From a virus: 38,020 nt of DNA. The stretch is from positions 1 through 38,020 of IMG/VR virus record IMGVR_UViG_3300030109_002694, one strand, 5' to 3'. The translations under genes were made by a program, and so were the position numbers. Below are positions 14,074-23,791 of this stretch, one piece after another (within the stretch, counting starts at the first letter, position 1; every line of letters starts with the position of its first letter). The notes beneath the pieces were generated by a model, which did not search any database, was not told where the DNA came from, and was given only the letters and a program-made list of their open reading frames with translations.

Positions 14074-14082
14074 GGAGCAGTT

Positions 14083-14220
14083 ATGAAAAGTAGATTCCCA
14101 TTTAAAACAAAAATAAAAGCAATGCTAAAAAGAAAGAAAAAGAAAAATGGTAGAAATGGCGATGATTATGGTCAGATACCTACAGGTAATGGAGCAGAAA
14201 ACCCAGTCGGAGGCAATTAA
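14083..14220 (+). CDS. 45-aa basic/Gly-rich small protein
   Basis: Begins MKSRFPFKTKIKAMLKRKKK and ends in a Gly/Asn-rich tail (GNGAENPVGGN). Ribosome binding site AAGGAG 6 nt upstream. The stop overlaps the portal ATG by one base (TAATG). The IKAMLK segment resembles the one in the preceding 53-aa protein (IKAMLKG), perhaps an old duplication. Function unknown. Confidence 0.65.
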   Translation: MKSRFPFKTKIKAMLKRKKKKNGRNGDDYGQIPTGNGAENPVGGN

Positions 14221-16013
14221 TGGCAACAAAAGACTACGATAAAGCAGTGCCAAACGATATGGAGCTAACCCAGGCAAAGGGTCACGTCCCTAGCGATAAG
14301 GATAAAAAGCTTCTAAAGTATATGGAGCGTATGTTTAATGCTGCTAAAAGTGCACGAGCTCATAAAGTCCCACGATGGAGACGTAATGAGGAGCTTTATA
14401 ATGGTGATTTCTTTAAACCCTTTAAGTTACCTAAGTATAAAACTAGGATTGTAGCTAACAGTGTTCACTCTATTGTTGAAACTGTGTACTCTATTTTAAC
14501 AGATAGACCTAATAAAGTAGACATAATGCCTAAAACAGAGGAACAGGTAGAGGCAGCTAGACTAGCACAAGAGGCTGTAGAGTCTGAAATGCGTACAAAT
14601 AAGGCATTAAGAGCTATAAGTGGTATGAAAAGAGATGGCTTAGTGTATGGTAATGGATTTTTAAAGCTATCCTATAACGAAAATGGTATAGAATACTCTA
14701 CTCCAGACGTATATACAGTATTTGTAGACCCTCTAGCGACCAGTATAGAAGAGGCAAAGTGTATTACATTTGCAACTCCAACATACATAAAAGACATTAG
14801 AGATAACTACGAAAACGGAGATAAGGTAGTATCAGAGGGTAAATTAGACGAATATAAGTCATTTGTACGAATGAAATCAGACGATGGGGTAGGTCAAACT
14901 ACTACAGCATCAGGTGGTGCATCAGGAACATCCTCTGAGACAGGGGTAAGCACCTCAGATGTAAGGTCAGATTTCCAAGAGGTAGGTCCAACAGACGACA
15001 TGGACGATACAGAGGTGTTTGGAGGTCAGGTTTTATTAAAAGAATGCTGGCACTACATGAATGACAAGCTATATTTAACCACATACGCAGGAAATGTACT
15101 GCTTCAGCACGTTGAATCACCTACAGACTTTATACCAGTAGTACAATTTAAGAATTATGCAGACGAACACCAATTTTGGGGCAAAGGGGAACCAGAGATT
15201 GTTGAACCTCTTGCAGTAGGGACAGCTATACTGCTTTCCCAAAGCCTCGATAACATTATTTACCATGGAAATCCAGCATGGATTATGAGTAAATCACTAT
15301 CAAAAACGCCTGGAAACCGACCAAGCGACAAACCAGGACAGGTATTTTGGACAAATGGACCTCATGAGAGCATACAAAGGCTCCCAGCAGGCAATATGTC
15401 CTCATCAAACCTGCCTTTAGCACAGTATATGATGCAGCTTACAGACTCAATTAGTGGTATCCACGATATAACACAAGGTCGTAACCCTAGTGGAGTAACA
15501 GCAGCTAAAGCAATATCAGCACTGCAAGAAGCATCACAGCAAATTATTAGAGCAAAGGAAAGAGAGATAGGATTTGACTCCATAATAGACATATATAAGC
15601 ATACTTTAAGCATATTGGCTAATAACTACGAATCAGCGATAATTATTCGTAGAAACACCCAAATGGGCTACGAATTTAAGCAGATACAGCCATATGAGCT
15701 TACTGATGACATGGACTTTAAGTATGTACCAGGCTCAAGTATGCCAGAATCTCGTGCAAGTCGTATTGACCAGGCACTAGAGTATGTTCAAATGGGACTA
15801 TTAACACCAGAGCAATTCTGGAGATGGCATGAAAAGGATATTTCTAAAGATATTCTAGAAGAAATAATTGAACAAAAGAAAATGATGCAACAAAGACAAC
15901 AGCAGCAAATGGATACATTGAATAATTCTACAGACGAGAATGAAATAATGGAGACACTGCTACAGCAACGAGCTCAAATGGGTGCAGTCCCAGAAGAGGG
16001 AGAAGGAGAGTAA
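14220..16013 (+). CDS. Portal protein
   Basis: 597 aa. A podoviral/P22-type portal: an N-terminal helical region with PRWRRNEELYNG, the clip/wing part with KRDGLVYGNGFLKLSY and TVFVDPLA, and a C-terminal part with GIHDITQGRNPSG and ALQEASQQ, then a Gln-rich tail (RQQQQMD). Twelve copies should form the vertex ring for DNA entry and tail attachment. GGAGG gives a strong ribosome binding site. A Ser/Thr/Gly-rich loop at about residues 228-246 is likely a disordered insertion. Confidence 0.9.
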   Translation: MATKDYDKAVPNDMELTQAKGHVPSDKDKKLLKYMERMFNAAKSARAHKVPRWRRNEELYNGDFFKPFKLPKYKTRIVANSVHSIVETVYSILTDRPNKVDIMPKTEEQVEAARLAQEAVESEMRTNKALRAISGMKRDGLVYGNGFLKLSYNENGIEYSTPDVYTVFVDPLATSIEEAKCITFATPTYIKDIRDNYENGDKVVSEGKLDEYKSFVRMKSDDGVGQTTTASGGASGTSSETGVSTSDVRSDFQEVGPTDDMDDTEVFGGQVLLKECWHYMNDKLYLTTYAGNVLLQHVESPTDFIPVVQFKNYADEHQFWGKGEPEIVEPLAVGTAILLSQSLDNIIYHGNPAWIMSKSLSKTPGNRPSDKPGQVFWTNGPHESIQRLPAGNMSSSNLPLAQYMMQLTDSISGIHDITQGRNPSGVTAAKAISALQEASQQIIRAKEREIGFDSIIDIYKHTLSILANNYESAIIIRRNTQMGYEFKQIQPYELTDDMDFKYVPGSSMPESRASRIDQALEYVQMGLLTPEQFWRWHEKDISKDILEEIIEQKKMMQQRQQQQMDTLNNSTDENEIMETLLQQRAQMGAVPEEGEGE

Positions 16014-16014
16014 G

Positions 16015-16335
16015 ATGGCTAAGAAGAAAAAAGAAGGAAAAAGTACAGCCAAAAGAAGAGCTGCACTTAAGGGTTTTGCAAAAGGTAAGTTCCAAAGTCC
16101 AGTACACAGCAATGGCTTTAAGCAAGATGTATTAATAGATATGTACGGTGGAGATAAAGGTTTTGAATCTGGATATTTTAATCCAGTAAAAACAGTAAGA
16201 GCACAACAGGCATTAGCTGCAGGTAAAACCCATTTTAAACATGGTGGAACAACATATAGAGCAGCAGCTGTTACATCAGGAAGAGGAACTACATATACAG
16301 CTACTCCAGACACAAGAGCTGGGAAAGTAAAATAA
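16015..16335 (+). CDS. 106-aa basic structural-region protein
   Basis: Start at ATG 16015 (MAKKKKEGKSTAKRRAALKG), preceded by GAAGGAG; a GTG 33 nt upstream lies inside the portal gene. The N-terminus is strongly basic; the central part contains QDVLIDMYGGDKGF and QQALAAGKTHFKHGGTTYRA. No family recognised. Its place between portal and scaffold suggests a head-associated role. Confidence 0.6.
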   Translation: MAKKKKEGKSTAKRRAALKGFAKGKFQSPVHSNGFKQDVLIDMYGGDKGFESGYFNPVKTVRAQQALAAGKTHFKHGGTTYRAAAVTSGRGTTYTATPDTRAGKVK

Positions 16336-16385
16336 AATTTTGAAGACCAACACCAAACAAGCGAAAGCTGAAAGGAGCGTCTACA

Positions 16386-17312
16386 ATGCCAAGTCCATAC
16401 AATGATGTGGAGTTAACGGATTCCGATAAGCAAGGAATATACGAAAACCCAGGAATGACTGAGGACCAAAGTCCTCGTGAAGCAGGGGTTGACGGACAAG
16501 AAGGCTTCGGAAGCCAACCTCATGATACCGATACTCCAGAAGAAGAAGTTGAAACGCAAGCAGAAATGCAAGCTGAGACTGAAATAAAAGGAGCAACTGA
16601 AGTATATGAGAGCGATGAGTTCAATCTAGAGGACTATGAAGTCGAGATTGATGGTGAAACTTTTGATGGAGCTGAGATTCTTAAGTGGAGAGAAGACTCT
16701 TCAAATAAAGATAATTGGCAAGCATCAAACACCCAGAAGGCTCAAGAAATCGCAAAATGGTCAAAGTTCAACAATAAAATCGCAGAAGACTCTGAGTTTC
16801 GTGACTATGTAAAAGATTTCTTTTATGAAGATAACGATGGCTTAAAGGAACTGGGATTAGATAAAGAGCTACGACCCCTAGGCTTTGAAGAAGAAATCAT
16901 GGCAGAACCTGAAAAGGGTAAAACTGACATGAAAATGGAAGAAGTCGAGGGAAGACTAAATCAAATGGAGTTTGAGAGACACGTTGATGATTTAGAATTG
17001 GAGCTCAATGCAATAGTTGATGACAACAAAGACTCATTTGAAGGTGAAGATGATGAAATTAAATTCTTAGAGTTCGCTCAAGAATCTAATATGACTGATT
17101 TGAACCAAGCATTTAAGCTTTGGAGTTACGATAAAATGCAAGATGAACTAGACCATCATAGACAGTTAGATGGAAACAAACAGCGAAACATAGGGAAAGT
17201 TGTTCATAATTCAAAAGTAGGTGCTACGGAAGTATCAACTCCAAAGAACTACAAGAATATGAAGGACATAAACATGAATGACCCTGATGTCGCAAAATAC
17301 TTTAACAAATAA
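16386..17312 (+). CDS. Scaffolding protein
   Basis: 308 aa, very acidic (for example TPEEEVE), with long helices (MEEVEGRLNQMEFERHVDDL) and a moderately basic C-terminus (KNYKNMKDINM), as expected for a scaffolding protein that binds the coat through its C-terminal end. Position directly upstream of the major capsid gene is typical. Identified by composition and gene order, not by a specific motif. Ribosome binding site AAAGGAG, 8 nt upstream. Confidence 0.75.
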   Translation: MPSPYNDVELTDSDKQGIYENPGMTEDQSPREAGVDGQEGFGSQPHDTDTPEEEVETQAEMQAETEIKGATEVYESDEFNLEDYEVEIDGETFDGAEILKWREDSSNKDNWQASNTQKAQEIAKWSKFNNKIAEDSEFRDYVKDFFYEDNDGLKELGLDKELRPLGFEEEIMAEPEKGKTDMKMEEVEGRLNQMEFERHVDDLELELNAIVDDNKDSFEGEDDEIKFLEFAQESNMTDLNQAFKLWSYDKMQDELDHHRQLDGNKQRNIGKVVHNSKVGATEVSTPKNYKNMKDINMNDPDVAKYFNK

Positions 17313-17323
17313 AGGAGTAAGAA

Positions 17324-18442
17324 ATGTCAGTAAGTTCAATGACGATTAACTGGGATGCTTTATCCTCGTTAACAAGAGACAAGTTCTTGCCTGTTTTAGT
17401 TGATAATATTTTTAACTCAAACCCTTTAGCAGTTAAGCTTCTTAAGAACGCTGAAATGCTAGACGGTGGTAGAAAGATTATTACTCCACTAGAATACGCT
17501 AAGAACACAGCTCAAGGCTTCTACTCTGGATATGATGTTTTAGATACAACTCCATCCGACCCTGTGACATCAGCAGTGTGGGATTGGAAACAGGCGTATG
17601 CTAATATATCAATTTCTGGTGAAGAAGAATTGAAAAACTCAGGTGATAGCATGGTGTTATCACTATTAAAATCAAAAATGGGAAATGCAGAGCGTTCTTT
17701 AAAGGACCTATTCGGAACTAAGTTATTTGGTTCTGGTTCTGCAGCCCCTGGAAGTAACGAAATCACAGCACTTTGTGGTCAAGGAACAGTTGCTAGTATA
17801 GATGTAACAGCCGAACCAGCTGTTATTGATGGAGTAGATTCTACTGTGTTTCACGCACCAGGTGCTATTGATAACTGTATTATTGGTTACAATAGAACTC
17901 TAGGTGGTGTTAACTCTACATCATATAGCTGGTGGGATTCTTCGTTTGCATCATTTGCAGTTGATTCTGCAGCTAATAATACTGCAGCTACATGGACAGA
18001 GTTAACTGAGACAGTAAATGGTGTTTCAGATATAGTTAAGAGAATGACTAGAATGTATGGTACTCTAACTATTGGAAGCGACCAACCAGACCTTATTATC
18101 TGCCCTCAGAACTTATACGATGCGTATGAATCTGGGCTACAAGGTAATAAGAGATTTACTGGTAGTGACGCTGGTTTAGCAGATGCTGGTTTCTCAACTC
18201 TTAAGTTTAAAGGTGCAGATATTGTTGCAGATTCACATTGCCCAGATGGTGTAATGTTATTCTTAAACACTAAGTATCTTGACTTTAAGACACACAGTAA
18301 GAGAAACTTCTCTTTCCAGGATTTCCAGAAACCAATTAACCAAGACGCTAGGACAGCCAAAATCTTCTGGATGGGTCAGTTAGTATGTACTAACCCAAGA
18401 ATGCAGGGAATGATTGTTGGTGGACCAAGCGACTACGTATAA
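17324..18442 (+). CDS. Major capsid protein (HK97 fold)
   Basis: 372 aa. The opening (SSLTRDKFLPVLVDNIFNSN), the GGRKIITPLEYAKN strand, the E-loop-like stretch and the DLIICPQNLYDAY and GADIVADSHCP segments match podoviral major capsid proteins of the HK97 fold. Codons are more optimal than in neighbouring genes (many AAC, TTC, GTT), fitting high expression. Ribosome binding site AAAGGAGTAAG. Follows the scaffold gene and precedes a decoration protein. Confidence 0.9.
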   Translation: MSVSSMTINWDALSSLTRDKFLPVLVDNIFNSNPLAVKLLKNAEMLDGGRKIITPLEYAKNTAQGFYSGYDVLDTTPSDPVTSAVWDWKQAYANISISGEEELKNSGDSMVLSLLKSKMGNAERSLKDLFGTKLFGSGSAAPGSNEITALCGQGTVASIDVTAEPAVIDGVDSTVFHAPGAIDNCIIGYNRTLGGVNSTSYSWWDSSFASFAVDSAANNTAATWTELTETVNGVSDIVKRMTRMYGTLTIGSDQPDLIICPQNLYDAYESGLQGNKRFTGSDAGLADAGFSTLKFKGADIVADSHCPDGVMLFLNTKYLDFKTHSKRNFSFQDFQKPINQDARTAKIFWMGQLVCTNPRMQGMIVGGPSDYV

Positions 18443-18454
18443 AGGGGGCATAGC

Positions 18455-18937
18455 ATGAGTTTTATAAATACTGGTGGTATACCTCCTGGTTCATTAACAG
18501 ATGTTACAACTGAAGCTAAATGGGATTTAGGTAAAGTTGTGTTTTCTGAAGATGGAAAAGGTTATAGGTATGTTCAGTTTGCAGATGCAGTAGCAGTTGC
18601 AGTAGGTCATGTTATGACTTACGATGCAGCTCAAGCAAATCACTATGTTGTAACTAATGACAGGAGTGATGATGAAGTATCTACTATATGTGCAGGAATA
18701 GCAATAGCAGCAGTAGCTACAAATACAACATCTCCTCAGTATGGCTTTGTTCAGGTATCTGGATATTGTGATACTGTTTTAGGTGATGGCTCTGTAGCAG
18801 CTGGCGAATTTGTTGTTCCTGATTCTGCAGATGGAACAGCAGATACTATGGCAGATGGAGAAGAAGAGCAGGTTTTCGGTATGTGTTTAACAAACGATGG
18901 ACCTAACTTTGACGCTATCTTAAGAGGAATACTATAG
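18455..18937 (+). CDS. Capsid decoration protein
   Basis: 160 aa. Beta-rich with RYVQFADAVAVAVGHVMTYD, then AGIAIAAVATNTTSPQYGFV and GAxxAGEF-type turns (VAAGEFVVPDSADGT), a layout of small capsid decoration proteins (gpD/DUF2190-like). It is encoded right after the capsid gene with a GGGGG-type ribosome binding site. It probably sits on the outer capsid surface and stabilises it. The same type of fold may underlie the repeated modules of the two giant proteins at 9243-13903. Confidence 0.7.
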   Translation: MSFINTGGIPPGSLTDVTTEAKWDLGKVVFSEDGKGYRYVQFADAVAVAVGHVMTYDAAQANHYVVTNDRSDDEVSTICAGIAIAAVATNTTSPQYGFVQVSGYCDTVLGDGSVAAGEFVVPDSADGTADTMADGEEEQVFGMCLTNDGPNFDAILRGIL

Positions 18938-18962
18938 ACAACTCTTAAACGAGTAACAAACT

Positions 18963-18984
18963 GGGGGCAGGGTAACTTGCCCCC
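18963..18984 (+). terminator. Hairpin after capsid/decoration genes
   Basis: Perfect 7-bp GC-rich stem (GGGGGCA paired with TGCCCCC) with an 8-nt loop, followed by ATATTT. The weak T-run suggests a partial terminator or a 3' stabilising hairpin that raises the amount of capsid mRNA relative to downstream genes. It lies in the 61-nt gap after the decoration gene. Confidence 0.7.
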
Positions 18985-18998
18985 ATATTTGGAGATAA

Positions 18999-19301
18999 AT
19001 GAAAGACAGTAAGTTAAAAAAAGCAGGGGTATCAGGATATAATAAAGCAAAGAGAACCCCAGGTCATCCTAAAAAATCACATATAGTAGTAGCTAAAAAA
19101 GGTGACAAGACTAAAACAATTAGATTTGGACAGCAAGGAGTTAAAACAAATCAAACAACAGGACAAAGAAAAGCATTTAAGAGTAGACATAAAAGAAATA
19201 TATTAAAGGGAATATTTAGTGCAGCATACTGGGCAGACAAAGTAAAGTGGAGCCCCAGTAAAACAAAGAGTCCATCTATGAAATGGAAAAAAGGAAGTTA
19301 G
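18999..19301 (+). CDS. Conserved basic phage protein, unknown function
   Basis: 100 aa. It contains AGVSGYNKAKRTPGHPKKSH, then VVAKKGDKTKTIRFGQQG and SRHKRNILKGIFSAAYWAD, a strongly conserved pattern in many podoviruses and related phages. The protein is very basic and its function is not known to me; it occurs in the head-tail region and may be a virion or head-completion component. Ribosome binding site TTGGAG. Confidence 0.75.
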   Translation: MKDSKLKKAGVSGYNKAKRTPGHPKKSHIVVAKKGDKTKTIRFGQQGVKTNQTTGQRKAFKSRHKRNILKGIFSAAYWADKVKWSPSKTKSPSMKWKKGS

Positions 19302-19302
19302 T

Positions 19303-20160
19303 ATGACAGGCAATGAAATGATAACAAGCTTAGGTTACAGACTAGAGGATACTGGTCATGTTAATTTTGCTTCAGCACAAAAAGAACAAGCACTTAATGA
19401 TGCACAGCGTCAAGCAGTATCAATGCTAACAAATGACGCACTTGTACATTTACAGACCTCAAGAACTATGGGAAGTGCAGTATCGGATACAAGTTTAGGG
19501 AATTTAACTTTTTTTAATTTACCTACAAGCTCTGTAATTATAACAGATGTCTTAGCTACAGCCCCAGGCTCTGGGGAGTCGGTATTTACACTAGCGTCAG
19601 GTGGAGCTCATGGATTAATAGATGGTGATTTTGTTAAGCTGTCAGAGTTCACACAGATGACAGACCTTAATGGAATGACAGCAAAAGTTGACCACACTAA
19701 TTCAACCGACTTTAAGCTAGAGGGAGTTTTAGGAACTCCAGCAGAAACTTCAGCAGGTGACGACTTAGGTGGTACTGTAGAAAAATTAGAAACATCAATG
19801 ACTAGAATAGTGAGCGTATATGACGATACTAACGACAGATTTGTAGAATTAACAACAATAGAAGCTATTGGAGATAACACAGCGTATAACTACGGAACTA
19901 AGGGAGCATTATTTAACAACAGACTCTACGTTTCATCTTCAACAGCTACATTAGACTGTACTTTAATATATATAACATCTCCATCAGACATAGTAGCTAC
20001 TAATACTGAGATAACACATTTTAGTGACTCAGTACAGCAGGTAATAGTAGAGCTAGCAGAGGCACTGCTTTGGAGACAAGATAATAGACAAAATAGAGCA
20101 AGTGCAGCATCAGCAAACTCAGCAGCAATGATACAAGTAATTAACGCTCAAGGAGTATAA
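19303..20160 (+). CDS. Head-tail adaptor-like protein with inserted beta domain
   Basis: 285 aa. The N-terminal helices (AQKEQALNDAQRQAVSML) and C-terminal helices (SVQQVIVELAEALLWRQDN) are like those of adaptor proteins attached to the portal (P22 gp4-type). Between them, about residues 80-170, a beta domain with GGAHGLIDGDFVKLSEF, LNGMTAKV and FKLEG resembles the E1 FCCH-like insertion found in many phage structural proteins. Stop overlaps the next ATG (TAATG). Confidence 0.65.
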   Translation: MTGNEMITSLGYRLEDTGHVNFASAQKEQALNDAQRQAVSMLTNDALVHLQTSRTMGSAVSDTSLGNLTFFNLPTSSVIITDVLATAPGSGESVFTLASGGAHGLIDGDFVKLSEFTQMTDLNGMTAKVDHTNSTDFKLEGVLGTPAETSAGDDLGGTVEKLETSMTRIVSVYDDTNDRFVELTTIEAIGDNTAYNYGTKGALFNNRLYVSSSTATLDCTLIYITSPSDIVATNTEITHFSDSVQQVIVELAEALLWRQDNRQNRASAASANSAAMIQVINAQGV

Positions 20161-23100
20161 TGCCAAGAATTGAAGCAAATTTAGATGCAGGACTAAATAC
20201 TCAAGATGACCCAAAAAGGGTAGGTTTTAATGGCTTTGTGCAGCTACAAAACATACGCCACGTTAATGGCAAGATAATAAAAAGATTTGGAACAGGTGCT
20301 CAGTCTAGTGCAATATCAGGAGATTCCAGCTGTATTATTAATAACGCAGGAATATTTGTACACAGAAAGCTAACAGGGGCTAGAATAACAAATATATCAG
20401 GTAGTAATACAATTACATTTAATGCATCAGACCAAACAATGCAGCTTTCAGGAACATCAGAATTAACTATACCAGGTCAAACAGCAGACCTTAGAAATAT
20501 ATTTAAAGCTGGAGATACAGTGGTTCTTTCTACAAATGCGACCGATGGTGGCGTAGCTTGCCAAAACAAAGATAAGGCATTAGTTATAGAATCAGTTGAT
20601 TCAGCTACACAAATAACATTTAAAACAACAATTACAAATGAGACTCTTGATGGTAGTTCAGCTACAGCACAGTTTACTTTTGTATTTGACAGAGATGACG
20701 ATGGTGCAACACCTAATAACCTTCAGATAAATGACGCAAATTCATTTGATGGTAGAGCATTAATAGTAACATACGCAGATGGAACAAACATGGAAATTGG
20801 TATGCTTAATGCAAATGACTATGGAGACTTAGATACTATTGCAACAATAGCAAATGCCTCAGATATGCACATTAGAATGAGAACATATACAGATGGTGTT
20901 AGATTTGCGTGTGGATTAGACAACTCTCCATTGTTATTTAAGTATATTAACAGACAACATTTTAATGGTATGCTAACTCATGACTATAATTCTGATGCAC
21001 ACACAATGTACCCTACATGGTTTATGGACACTGCAGTACCTGTAGAGCAAGCAAACACATACACTGTTGATTCAGTTTCATCTCCAGAATTTATAAATGG
21101 CTCACTAGATTTATCAAACAATGTCTATAATTATAAATTTATTCCTTTATACGATGGTGTACAAGAAGCACTACTTGATGATGCAGTTATAAATGAATCT
21201 AGTTCTTTAGTTAGTAATCGTAATGTAGAAAAAAGTGGCATATTAACTTTAGAGCGTTCAGGTTTCAAATTAAAAGGAAAAATAGACACACAAAAATTTA
21301 ACCCAAGAACCAGTGGATTAAATGTATACAGAAGCACAAATGGTGGAACATATTATAAGATAAAAACAATTTACATGGGTGATAACGACCCTAACCAAAA
21401 GCAACTTGATTTATACGGAGCTAAAGATATTTTATTTTTCAAAGGTAATACAGCACCTGTGGCTGCAACATTTAATAGTGTAGACTTAATAGTTGATGGA
21501 TTTAGATATCAACCTAAAGATGGTGGGACTACTCCAGATTTTGATGGAACAGGATACAACCTAGTGAATACAGATACAGGCACTGGATTTGCAAATGATT
21601 TTAATATTGTAGTAAATCCTGATAAAAATATGGGTTTTGATTATTATGGCTCAGCAAGAATAGTAAAATTTAATCATAAGTCAGAGGACACAGAGACAAT
21701 ATTTGCAGACAATGGCGAGTGTACAGGTGGAAGTGCAAATGGAGGTTGGTATTTTGCAGGAACTGAATTAATAGGAAATGTTGATTCTGAAACTGATGCT
21801 GATGGTAGTGCTTCAATAGACATGGTAGACGATGATACTACGACACCTGGTCCTTTTGCTACAGCGTTTGGAACAGGTAACTCTGGAGATGGTAGCTATT
21901 CACCACATTTAAAATTTACTCATGATGGAAGTCCAAATGAAGATATGAGAAAAATTGATATGTTTAATGGGCTTGATATAAATGCTGAGTATATAATTAG
22001 TGGATGGATACGAGCAGAAGGATTTAATAGAAGCGATGCGAGTTGGAGATTGTTTTTATCTACAAGTAACAGCTTAACAGATGCAAATGCACCAGCTGAT
22101 ATTGTAACTATTGCAGAAGGAAAAGGTGGAGAGAGAAATCAAAACATTGATAAGTGGAGGTGGTTTCAATATACAGTAGGACCTGTATCAGACATTGTGA
22201 TGTATATGTCTATGAATGTAATAGGAGACATATATAATGGTGCAAGAGTTTATGTAAAAGGATTGTCATGCAGACCAAGTGTGTCTAATTTTACATTAAA
22301 TGATAATTGTACAGCATTTTTAGGAAAACAAATTGGAATGTCTTCACATTTATCTGACCTTGGACTTCCTAATGGAGTATTAAAAGGAAATTCAATACAA
22401 GAGCATGATAATAACAGTAAATACCCTACTAATTTAACTGCAGACAGAGGTGAGGTAGTAGATAATTTTGATAGCTTTTTAAGGTCAGAAAATTCACTGC
22501 CAGATGTAGGGTTTACTGATTCTGATGGAACTCCAGAAGAGGATAATTTTTTCTTAGGCACATCTAACTATCAATTCTATTCTAATGGGACAGGAGCTAC
22601 AGCAGCAACCAACAGATATGTATTATTTGATTTTTATGACCCAGGGCTACCAGATGGAGCTAGACATCCCAATGAAGGAATTACATCGCTAGATGTTAAA
22701 TTTAAATACTCTACAATGTTAAATGGTAGGCAGTTTGTAGCTAATGTAAAAATTACAGGAGATGAGGATACTGAAGAGTACCCCAACTTTGTTATGTACT
22801 CTAATCCAGGCTCACCAGATTCTATACCTACAAGTAACTTTATTAAGCTAGATGACCTCCAGGGTGGAGAGATAGTAGGAATAGAAACCCTAATGAGTGA
22901 CATAGTTGTATTTATGACTAAGGGAATATTTAGAATTAATGTACCTAGTGGAGACCCAACTAACTGGAGCTTAGTAGAGGCTCATCCAAACATAGGATGT
23001 ATAAATGATAAGGGTATAACTAAAGCACCAAATGGAATATTTTTCTTATCAAATGAAGATGTTATATATTTAGACTCAGGATTCCAAGCAACACCAATAA

Positions 23101-23681
23101 CATATCCTATAAGAGATGATTACCAGTCTACAGTAGCAAGTAACTCAAGTATAATGAAGACACATTATGATGCAAAATATAATAAGCTATATATAACAAA
23201 AAGCGTATCAACAAATACAGAATTTTACATATACGATATATTTAGACAGGTGTGGTATACAGAAAAACACGCAAGTGTAGAATATGATGAATTTTCTTTT
23301 GATAACAATAACAATACATTATTAATAGAGAGTGCAACTAATAGCAACGTAAGAAAAGCAGTAAACACATCAGAATACAGAGATAAAGGGAGTGTTGCAA
23401 TAGAGATGATAGCACAGACTGGTGAACAGGAGTTAACCCCTTATGACCAAAACGCTTACATAAGAAGAGTAAATACAAACACAAATGCAGATACCAGTGG
23501 AACACTATTAGATTTAGAGGTTATAGCTGGGTCAACAGAAAATAAAGCAAATTACTTAAATGGGGTTCAGTCAACTCGTACCAGTCAAAGAGGTAAAAGT
23601 GTACAGGTGAAAATATCAGACGATAGCTCGGCAGAAAATAAAATAAAAGAAATATCAAGACTTGAGGTAGAGTATGAGTAG
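20160..23681 (+). CDS. Tail nozzle / stabilisation protein with inserted modules
   Basis: 1173 aa. The C-terminal third has blades typical of the podoviral tail-tube/stabilisation beta-propeller (IVVFMTKGIFRINV, GIFFLSNEDVIYLDS, YNKLYITKS, FYIYDIFRQVWYTE), like P22 gp10 or T7 gp12. The N-terminus (NLDAGLNTQDDP) is also typical. Two insertions are visible: a beta domain at about residues 70-165 and a jelly-roll, carbohydrate-binding-like domain at about 516-700. It probably forms the lower part of the short tail and may contact the host surface through the inserted domain. Confidence 0.75.
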   Translation: MPRIEANLDAGLNTQDDPKRVGFNGFVQLQNIRHVNGKIIKRFGTGAQSSAISGDSSCIINNAGIFVHRKLTGARITNISGSNTITFNASDQTMQLSGTSELTIPGQTADLRNIFKAGDTVVLSTNATDGGVACQNKDKALVIESVDSATQITFKTTITNETLDGSSATAQFTFVFDRDDDGATPNNLQINDANSFDGRALIVTYADGTNMEIGMLNANDYGDLDTIATIANASDMHIRMRTYTDGVRFACGLDNSPLLFKYINRQHFNGMLTHDYNSDAHTMYPTWFMDTAVPVEQANTYTVDSVSSPEFINGSLDLSNNVYNYKFIPLYDGVQEALLDDAVINESSSLVSNRNVEKSGILTLERSGFKLKGKIDTQKFNPRTSGLNVYRSTNGGTYYKIKTIYMGDNDPNQKQLDLYGAKDILFFKGNTAPVAATFNSVDLIVDGFRYQPKDGGTTPDFDGTGYNLVNTDTGTGFANDFNIVVNPDKNMGFDYYGSARIVKFNHKSEDTETIFADNGECTGGSANGGWYFAGTELIGNVDSETDADGSASIDMVDDDTTTPGPFATAFGTGNSGDGSYSPHLKFTHDGSPNEDMRKIDMFNGLDINAEYIISGWIRAEGFNRSDASWRLFLSTSNSLTDANAPADIVTIAEGKGGERNQNIDKWRWFQYTVGPVSDIVMYMSMNVIGDIYNGARVYVKGLSCRPSVSNFTLNDNCTAFLGKQIGMSSHLSDLGLPNGVLKGNSIQEHDNNSKYPTNLTADRGEVVDNFDSFLRSENSLPDVGFTDSDGTPEEDNFFLGTSNYQFYSNGTGATAATNRYVLFDFYDPGLPDGARHPNEGITSLDVKFKYSTMLNGRQFVANVKITGDEDTEEYPNFVMYSNPGSPDSIPTSNFIKLDDLQGGEIVGIETLMSDIVVFMTKGIFRINVPSGDPTNWSLVEAHPNIGCINDKGITKAPNGIFFLSNEDVIYLDSGFQATPITYPIRDDYQSTVASNSSIMKTHYDAKYNKLYITKSVSTNTEFYIYDIFRQVWYTEKHASVEYDEFSFDNNNNTLLIESATNSNVRKAVNTSEYRDKGSVAIEMIAQTGEQELTPYDQNAYIRRVNTNTNADTSGTLLDLEVIAGSTENKANYLNGVQSTRTSQRGKSVQVKISDDSSAENKIKEISRLEVEYE

Positions 23682-23790
23682 CATAGGATATAAATCAACA
23701 GACCCAGAAGTAAATAAATTAATAACACGACTACAACAGATAATATCTGACTTAGAGGCAAGAATAAAAAAATTAGAACAAGGAAGTTAA
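23674..23790 (+). CDS. 38-aa coiled-coil microprotein
   Basis: Begins MSSIGYKSTDPEVNKLITRL and continues with helix QQIISDLEARIKKLEQGS, with hydrophobic heptad spacing. It overlaps the nozzle gene end by 8 nt and ends 1 nt before the next gene; GAGGTAG lies upstream. A trimeric or dimeric coiled coil that plugs or caps the tail is conceivable, but unproven. Confidence 0.6.
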   Translation: MSSIGYKSTDPEVNKLITRLQQIISDLEARIKKLEQGS

Positions 23791-23791
23791 T

